From Phialocephala subalpina (taxonomy: Eukaryota; Ascomycota; Leotiomycetes; Helotiales; Mollisiaceae), in NCBI GenBank assembly GCA_900073065.1, contig FJOG01000044.1, positions 21,632 through 85,631 on the forward strand: a stretch of DNA of 64,000 nucleotides, in the 5' to 3' direction. The position numbers and the translations under genes are program-made. The notes below the pieces were generated by a model that made no database searches, was not told the DNA's origin, and worked only from the letters and a program-made list of their open reading frames with translations. The number at the start of each line of letters is the position of its first letter. The stretch's first letter is position 1. Shown here one piece after another: positions 57,070 to 64,000 of this stretch.

Positions 57070-58297
57070 CTTGATTCCTAGGTCACAGAACGAAAGAAAC
57101 AAGGATTTTGAGAGCTTCGCTGTTGTATTTGTACTCTACTAACAAGTCACGCTGGGATTTGTTGGGTAAGGGATCCGAGCCCTTTAACCCCGCCGCTTAC
57201 CGAAAGAAGGAGGTGATTATCACAGATTGCGATGCCGATATCTTGATAGGACGATCATGATGAGCATTCAAAATGAGCTGTGCAGGCTCTTATTTGCGAG
57301 TCGTCCAGTAATCGCGGAACAATACACGATGGAGTTGCAGGGGAAGGAAATATCGTGCAACATGCCTCCTTCAGGCTCGCAAGCTAGAGACAATAGGGAA
57401 AGGAGGCGAGGATTAATATGCATGTTCCGTTCTTGGCAGGTGAGATCAGAGATGTGGCATGGACAAGCTTTCGACCGTTGGGAGGGGCGTGAAGCTTATT
57501 AATATAAAGCAGTGGCAGCTGATTTGAGCTTTGGAAAGCTTTTTGTGGAGCAGCTGGTGCAACATCATTTGGTGAAAGCTGTTTAATTTCCACGCCGCAC
57601 TCGCTCTAAAAATCACGCATTCTCCACGCTTACAAATTTCCGTTTTCTGGACAAGATATAAGTCTCATTCGAATACCTCCTATGCAGGGACAGAAGCTTG
57701 AGAGTGGAAGAAGCTCAAGGTGGGAGTCTCGAGTCCTCGAGTGTACAGTAAAACGTCATCATCTCCTAGTAACGAGTACGGGTTGAGGGGTACCTGCACA
57801 CAACCCTGTAGCACAGCCGACCCCACCAGCATCACCTGCCCATTTGAGGTTGGACATCGCGGAAGATTCCACAATAGAACAGTGGCACGGTGCCAAAGAA
57901 GGGCGCCAACGAAGTCGAGAAGCATTCAGAACCGCACTTCAAGTCGCACAGAAACGGTACACATGGTCGTGAAGTCTTCACTTGGGCATTAATTGAGATA
58001 GGGGTGCCAAGCCTGAAGCGACAGTGGACAAGCCCCCTGAAAATAAGCGAGCCCTTGTCCAGAACGTCCAGAGTTTCTTCACGGAAATGGCTCAAACATT
58101 GTCATTAAAAATAGAAAAAAAACATTCCCCTCCCCAGTATTTTAATGTCCCGGTCCATGCAGGACTATCCACGCCTTCAACAGCCTGGTTTCCAACGCTC
58201 ACATCTAACAACTGCTTTCCAAGGTGCCTCCAACGTACCCCCGCCAAGCTTCGATTCCCTCTCAGATAGTGTCAAGCCCGGAGACCTTTTTACTTGC
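57070..58297. other. Intergenic, promoter side of peptidase gene
   Basis: No coding signal with support. A T/A-rich segment near 58105-58145 lies before the secreted-protein pseudogene's 3' end. Confidence 0.5.
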
Positions 58298-58718
58298 TCA
58301 GTAGTTGGTATTGACGCCACCAACAATCAGATCACCATTCCCATTAGCAGCCGCAAATCCAGCAACAAACTGGTCTGAGCGAGTGCAGTCGTTGATAACC
58401 CAAAGAACACCAAGAGCTACATCAGAACTATGAGTCTGGTCAGCGCCTCCATCTTCATCATTCAATCCAAAATAGGAGGCAAACATACCATTACGACGAG
58501 CTTCCAACATCATTAATAGCTTGCCCAATAACCTATCTGCTCTCAGCCCGACACACCTGAACAGCCACATCACCAGCTGCTGCACCACAACCCGTGGTCC
58601 CGAGACTGTTTAGGTAGTTGAAACAAGCAATGATACCACCGACGTCGGTATAAGCTCCGTCTTCCGGGCCGCATTCGTTCTCGGAGAGGGCTGCTCGTTT
58701 GAGCCGAGAGACGCCAGC
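58298..58718 (-). pseudogene. Decayed small secreted-protein gene
   Basis: On the minus strand a stretch following a TATAG acceptor at 58719 reads AGVSRLKRAALSENECGPED, then GGIIACFNYLNSLGTTGCGA and GDVAVQ. After a damaged junction the frame resumes as QAINDVGSSS, hits TAA, and continues beyond a GTATGT...CATAG intron (about 58499-58440) as CSDVALGVLWVINDC and ends NGDLIVGGVNTN. The pattern of exons, Cys positions and C-terminus looks like a family of short secreted fungal proteins. Damage: the expected signal-peptide exon is missing or out of frame, the junction after GDVAVQ does not splice properly, and there is a TAA in the third block. I do not know the function of this family; effector or wall protein are both possible. 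Confidence 0.6.
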
Positions 58719-59124
58719 CTATAGAGATGTTAGCGGTACTAAATGAGGACCCGAGGAAGTGTGAACTCACTCAGGTCTGGCTTCATGGTGTAAATCTAAG
58801 TAGAGGTGAGATTAAGTGAAGCTAAAGATGGTAGACCTGAGCGGGGGATGACTTCGGGATACACTTTTTTTGCAACGGGAGCTGCTGAAGTGAGGGGGCG
58901 GGTACCGGAGGGGGGGCGGCGGCGTATCCTGCTGAAGGCATTGTGATGGTAGAAGTTAGAGTCAAGAGAGTATTGAGAAGTTCGAGAAGATACCCTCGAG
59001 TCTTGAATGAAGCTGCTGGAGGATGAGCTGGAGATGAGATTTCTTAATCAAAGTTACAGGTTTGGGTCCGCCAAGAAAGTCCCTTCCAGTTGACCGCTGA
59101 ATTTCAGCTATCCGGAGGGCGAGC
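58719..59124. other. Intergenic with poly-G/C tract
   Basis: Holds the lost 5' end of the secreted-protein pseudogene; a GGGGGGGCGGCGGCG tract at about 58911-58925. Nothing else. Confidence 0.45.
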
Positions 59125-60225
59125 CTACTCTTTTGCGAACTCAAGTGTCCGGTACTCGACAGATATCTCGCATCCGCTATCAGAAAGCAAGCGTCGCCTC
59201 ATATCCAGAAGCTCGAATTGTCGCCAAAGAACTTCCATAAGGCTGTCTTCTACATGGACCAATTTCAAAGGCAGTCCCGAGTTAAACATCGAGTATATGT
59301 CCCACTTCACACCAGATAGCGCTCCAGCCTCTGTTACTATGATAAACTCCAAGTTAGGAAACGATTTGACGATCCACAAGGCCTTTGCATCTATTGTACT
59401 ACTTCTGCTGAGGAAGAAATCGTACTCGAGAGTTAGCCGTGTGACTTTTGGTGCTAGCGGACGAATTCGCCAGGCGCAAGGTCGAGTGTTGCAAAAGAAT
59501 TCGACGTCTACAAAGAAGAGAGTGTCGCAGTTGTTGAGGCGGAGTTTTGCTTCGGAGTCTGCGTTCGAGAATGGAAGGACAACATTGTAGTGAGTTGTTC
59601 TGATGTAATCTCTGGTTCCTTTACTAACGCTTAGAAAAGGGTGGGCAGCGTAGTTCAGTGTCTTGACTTGAAGTCCGGATCTGGTGGATGAATCGTTCTT
59701 GTATGCTTGAATAGCCACAAGCTGCGGCTCTGGAATGCAGTAGTCTAGGATCATGTCGCCCACTTCGTCTGGGAGTTTCGGAAACTTATGGAAGTAAGAA
59801 GTCGGATCGTGTCGGATGTCAGTTGTGACGAGCTGGCTGACTGATTCGTGGAATTTGAAATGGACTTGTGGGGGTTCTTGAGCGCCTGGGCTATTCATGC
59901 ACTGGAATACCGTAGACATCTCCTCCACTACTGGCTCTAGCGCTGAAATCATATCTCATGTTAGTCCGTAGTGGGTAGCTACCAGACCACGGCGATGCTT
60001 ACCAAGAACTGTTTGATTTCTCCTAGCTTCACTTTGTCCCGCGGCACCTAGCAAAAGTGGACTGAGGCCAGACCTTGGGTACTTGAGTTGACGAATTGCA
60101 AAATCAGCGTCGATCAAAGCTTCATAATGGCTTAGTCCAAAGCTTCCAAACTGTAGTACTGGGTTGCGGTATAGCTTACCTCCTGTCGCACGAACTGTCA
60201 CCTTTTGCTGGTGAATATCCGCCAT
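59125..60225 (-). CDS. 2EXR-domain protein
   Basis: Minus strand: exon 1 60225-60003, intron 60002-59943 (GTAAGC...TTTCAG), exon 2 59942-59125; 346 residues. The ATG at 60225 is the first in frame. The N-terminal 85 residues have no known motif (VRATGGKLYRNPVLQFGSFG). At about 125-145 comes the 2EXR hallmark, an aromatic/proline stretch FHKFPKLPDEVGDMILDYCI, followed by typical later elements (HPFLSVSKGTRDYI, FFVDVEFF, WRIRPLAPKVTRLTLEYDFF). 2EXR proteins are numerous in Leotiomycetes and relatives, look like degenerate F-box proteins, and have no assigned function. Intact frame; no damage seen. Confidence 0.85.
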
Positions 60226-60721
60226 ATGGATACGTTGCTTGTTGATTGGATTACTCAATCTCGTGATTGGAGGTTCGGAGATGGGATCATAATTTATGAT
60301 TAGTTTTCAGCTTCAAGCATGTGCACCATGCCATTCTATGCATGATAGGCAAACCTTTCTTTAAGCATGGTTGGTCTACCTCTTCTCACATGGTCCAGCT
60401 ATCTCTTTCGCATGCTGCACGGTGCGCAACATAGAAAATCTTGATAAGAGACAGCGTTCTGAATCTTCCAGCCCTTGCCTGGACTTTCTCAGACCACTTT
60501 CTTCGAGAAAACTCGGTTAAAAGCGATCGTTCCGTACGTGATTGAAGTGAATTGTACAATAAAGGTACAGCGGAGAAGAGGGTTGACATCAGACCAAAAT
60601 ACGCTCAGCCAAAATGAAAAGCCGAATACGGCAAAAGCAACGCAATTCAATGAAAAAGAGAGCGCCTGAGGCGTTCGAAAGGACAATCCATTATTCTTTT
60701 CATCCTTGTAATGTAAACACG
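60226..60721. other. Intergenic, no gene seen
   Basis: Promoter side of the 2EXR gene and 3' flank of the transcription factor. No feature. Confidence 0.5.
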
Positions 60722-63084
60722 TCAAGAGATCGAATTTGTAATGCTTTCCATCCAATCCGGATCATTCAAGAAGTCCAGGTCGACCATCGCAGCATCATCA
60801 AAGACACCAGCTGTGAGAATATCACCAGTGGCACCAGGCGACATGCCTGGACAAAACGTCAGCGCGTCAATTTTGGTAGAATGCTTGGAGCCTCTCACCT
60901 GTATTCGGCCTTGGATATGCTTCCGGTTCCCCGCCAAATTCCTGCCTCCAAGTCCAGATGAAATCATAAAGAATACTTCCCCAAGTCAGTACATGCTACC
61001 TATCAGGAACAACTCCACTCACCTGGCACCCAATCTCGACTTAACCATCAACTTCGGTGGCTCCTGCAACGACGCTACATCGCTGCTATGCCACACCTGA
61101 CTCACTATTTTTGCAACCTTGCCAGGACTATCCGATTGTGCTATCGAGGATTTCGAACTCGCGATGATAGCTTGATTGCACAATTTCCTCCCTTCTTCAA
61201 AATCTACGTCAGATGCATAACTTGATCGAAGAACCTTGAGTAGGATGACGCATGCCATGAAATACATTTTCAAGGGATAGGTGGGGGCGTAGAGAAGGTA
61301 GTTGTGTTCGCGATCTGCTTCAGCCATGAGGTTGATGAAGTTTACTGAGGAGTGGTAGGCTTTAAGGACGTTGGATTTTCGGGTATCGGTTTCGGTGGAG
61401 TCGAAGAAGTACATTGAATTTGTGTATACTCTTGCTGCTGCTAGGTAGATTTGGTCGTGAACTACATCTATTAGCAGGTGACAAGCTCTGGAAACTAGAG
61501 ATGCTTACAGGATAACTCATCTTGATATTTGAGTCTCCAGGCCTTCACTCGCTTTTCGAAGTCCCATAGGTCTTGGATCCAGGACAGTGTCGGATTTGCT
61601 TGAGGAGAACCAGGATTGAATGGGTCTCCGTTGTCTGTCAGGTCTCTACAAACAAGATTTGATATCCGATTGCAGTAGCGGAAGATGACAAGCTTGAACC
61701 GCATGCTGTTCGGCAAAGTGTACATGTTTCCGGGTTTGCATGATGCTTCGATGGTCCGGTCGAAAGGGGCTGTTGGTAAGAGACCCCACGATGCTTCTAT
61801 GCTGTACACGTGTTAGCGTCTTTCGACTCAAAGCTACTTCGGCTATAGTTCTTACGTTTGCGAGGCAATATTGACTGCAGCCCAAGTTGAAGCTCTCATT
61901 TGGCAATCGTTCTCATCAGCAGTAGCCTTCTTGCCTATCCTTCTGTCAGCAATGTTACAACTCACCAAGACGTGCACACTTACGAAGGAAGTCTGTCGCG
62001 TTCAAAGGCCTATGGAGTCCAAGCTGCAGCCCAGTGCTTACTGCAATGGAACTGAGTGTAGCAACAGTGTCATTCCACATTGAGTTTGTAGGAAACGGCC
62101 ACGTGCATGCTAAGACGAGAGCCTGTACCATCGGGATTGTGTATGGTGGAGTTGAGATAGACTCCCACATCAATTTCGGGATCCATTCACACAGCACTGG
62201 AAACAGCATAATGTCGTTGGTATAGCGTCGCGAGGCAATGCTAATGATGACCCAGAAGAGAATTGTTCCCGATTCATAGTACTCGTCAGGTGACTTGTTG
62301 GGGTTCAAAAATGGAAGTGCGGGATGGTACATGTCGAAGAAGCTACGGCCGTCAGCTAGCAACTTTTACATTGGAACCGTACGAACATCTTAAAAAGCTC
62401 ATCGATTTCTTGTCCAGTGAGATATGCAGATTTGATAGACCTTGATAGTGTGGCTCCTGACCGGACCCAACTTTGTGGCATGTTGCCTATGGTACTTTCA
62501 ACATTGAAGATACTCATGATAGCTGGGCTGCCGCCTTGGGTAGGGGCGGCCATAGGATATTGTGGCGTCCTAGGCACCGCTGCACCGAATGAACCATTAT
62601 GTGATGCATTGCCTGGAAAGATGGACGCTGGTGGTGGTGGAGGTACGAAGTTCGAAGAGGCTTGATTTGGCGCATTCAAAGAAACCGGCGCCGGCTGTGG
62701 CGATTGGTTGGACGATCCATTGAAGGCTGAAGTAAGAAAATGCACTTGCTTCTCCAGTTCAGCAATTTTGCTGAAACAAGTCAATATGGAGTCTTATTGA
62801 TATCGGGCCGTACTTACCGGCTCTTGGAGACTCTCTTGAAGTTGGAATCCCTATGACAATCCAGCCCCAGCCTTGAACATCTTGCACAATCTTCATTCTC
62901 GTTTCCTACACATCTTACCTGAGATCTTAGTCAGTAATCAGTTCTTAGCATGTGATGTGGAAAAACAAGCCTTCGATTGTCGGCATGCGGTGCAAACCAC
63001 CCGATTTGTACGTGAAGTCCGTGTGGTTTCACGGCCAGGGGATCTCGACGACCGAGGCGGCTGTTCTGCAGGTTCGCTACTCAT
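60722..63084 (-). CDS. Zn2Cys6 transcription factor, Leu3-like
   Basis: Minus strand, nine exons: 63084-62971, 62918-62818, 62770-62387, 62342-61984, 61934-61856, 61801-61509, 61461-61023 (or from 61467), 60975-60899 and 60846-60722; about 656 residues. The zinc cluster is built across intron 1: CTACRQSK | VRC and DCARCSRLGLDC give the C-x2-C-x6-C ... C-x2-C-x6-C pattern. Intron 1 (62970-62919) must use a GC donor (AAG|GCTTGT) to make this. A linker and short coiled coil (IAELEKQVHFL, about 74) follow, then a Pro/Ser-rich part, then the fungal-specific regulator domain with YHPALPFLNPN, YYESGTILFWVIISIASRRY, LACTWPFPT and LQLGLHRP, close to the Leu3/War1 type. The end (DLDFLNDPDW) is acidic and may activate transcription. 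Targets unknown. Confidence 0.9.
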
Positions 63085-64000
63085 TGATGGGGTTTGTTAC
63101 CCACGGTTTGACAGCGCTGTGCGTGTTCGCTCCGTGGTATCGTGAAAGAGGTGCGGGGCGCAATGTTGAGATGAGCGGGAGAGCGCTCGGTCGAGATTAG
63201 TGGTTGTGCACGTGATGTGCCGCGAACGCTCCGAGCAAGACTGGGATCCTGGCTCCCGCAGATGCCAATGCAACCTGACGTAGGCCACTCGGGTGATTTA
63301 GGTCGAGTCTTTGACCTGTTTGTAGTTGTGTGCTGACTTTCTGTTTACATCTGAGGCTCCTCTTAACCTTAAATGATGTTCCGCTACCGCGCTCTTTGCT
63401 GCAAAGGTCACTCTGTCAAGAGGACCAATGAAAGATCTTTCAAGAAATCAGACACCCGATTGTTAGGAGATACTTGAGCGGTGTTCATAGCTCGACTAGG
63501 TATGGTAAACCGTTCATTGAATGAAACGCTAAGACTTCGACACTGAACCTCGACTTGGAGATCTCGGAAAGTTTTCTAAAATAAGTAATCCTTTCTCCCA
63601 TCGTCTCGGTGAAGCTTGAATGATGCCGAGAGGGAACTTTGATCTTGATGTCAGCGGAACATCTGCGTTATATGTTAGAATCAGAGTGGAATACTTTCAA
63701 ATCGAAAATTAAGCAGTGGTGTGCAGTTGTAAAAGCATTTGGCGATGAAAGAAGTATGTCAGTTCTCAAAAGAAGAAAATAAGAATACATCACGTGACAC
63801 GTATCTGCGCTGAGGACCTCCTGCCAGTAAATGATTGATCGATACACGGTGTTCCATAGACGGTGTTCACGGACTCAGGCAGCATTTCTCTTGGAAATAA
63901 AGACGCGCTTTTGTGTTTCGACCATTGCACGAATTGCCACGTTGGGTGTGTCGCTCGGTCTTGATCAAGCGAAATCGCACCTCCAGAAGGCAAATTGGGC
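63085..64000. other. Right edge, promoter side of the transcription factor
   Basis: No gene with support. The frames at 62873-63200 on the + strand are shadows of the transcription-factor exons. Confidence 0.5.

Noticed and set aside
62873..63200. Plus-strand frames at the transcription-factor start
   Set aside because: They are antisense to exons that encode a complete zinc cluster.

Overview
The window is nuclear DNA of a filamentous ascomycete (Pezizomycotina). A Leotiomycete such as a Helotiales relative is my best guess, but it rests on gene content only. The evidence is: many genes with 44-70 nt GT-AG introns; fungus-specific families (HET, NACHT NLR-like, class II hydrophobin, Zn2Cys6 regulator, sedolisin, 2EXR); a Fot1/pogo-type DNA transposon; and nonsense mutations of the C:G to T:A kind expected from repeat-induced point mutation (RIP). 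No tRNA, rRNA or CRISPR was seen.

Layout. 0.4-4.1 kb: a small membrane protein, then a dead HET gene split by a 1.4 kb segment that carries an apparently intact two-exon membrane-protein gene. 4.8-14.8 kb: three large genes that look like a neighbourhood unit: a coiled-coil protein and a divergently transcribed Hsp70-like ATPase sharing a 440 bp promoter, followed by a 1653-residue protein with an N-terminal GHKL ATPase and a C-terminal DUF3883 nuclease-like domain (NO VEIN architecture). 15.5-16.6 kb: weak or decayed coding remnants. 17.5-20.4 kb: a short-chain dehydrogenase gene cut by an 1837 bp Fot1-like transposon with 51 bp inverted repeats and a TA target duplication; the transposase is riddled with RIP-type stops while the host exons stay open. 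21-24 kb: a NACHT NLR-like gene without C-terminal repeats. 25-44 kb: a more ordinary, largely housekeeping stretch: orphan membrane proteins, an INSIG sterol regulator, a class II hydrophobin, the NuA4 scaffold Eaf1/Vid21, the splicing factor Spp2 and an M20 amidohydrolase. 45-50.4 kb: two convergent HET genes, one broken late by an in-frame TGA and one intact. 51.4-51.7 kb: a 255 bp MITE. 54.5-63.1 kb: a secreted S53 tripeptidyl peptidase, a secreted-protein pseudogene, a 2EXR protein and a Leu3-like Zn2Cys6 transcription factor.

How it fits together. The two ends and the left third are accessory DNA rich in self/non-self recognition families (three HET loci, one NLR, one ATPase-nuclease protein) with transposons and decay; the middle is conserved core genome. 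The most interesting candidate for an undescribed system is the coiled-coil / Hsp70-like / GHKL-DUF3883 cluster, lying in the same 24 kb as a HET relic and an NLR. A functional link among these genes is inferred from proximity and domain types, not shown by the sequence.

Gene models were built by hand from reading frames, splice consensus and family motifs; exon borders are stated so they can be checked.
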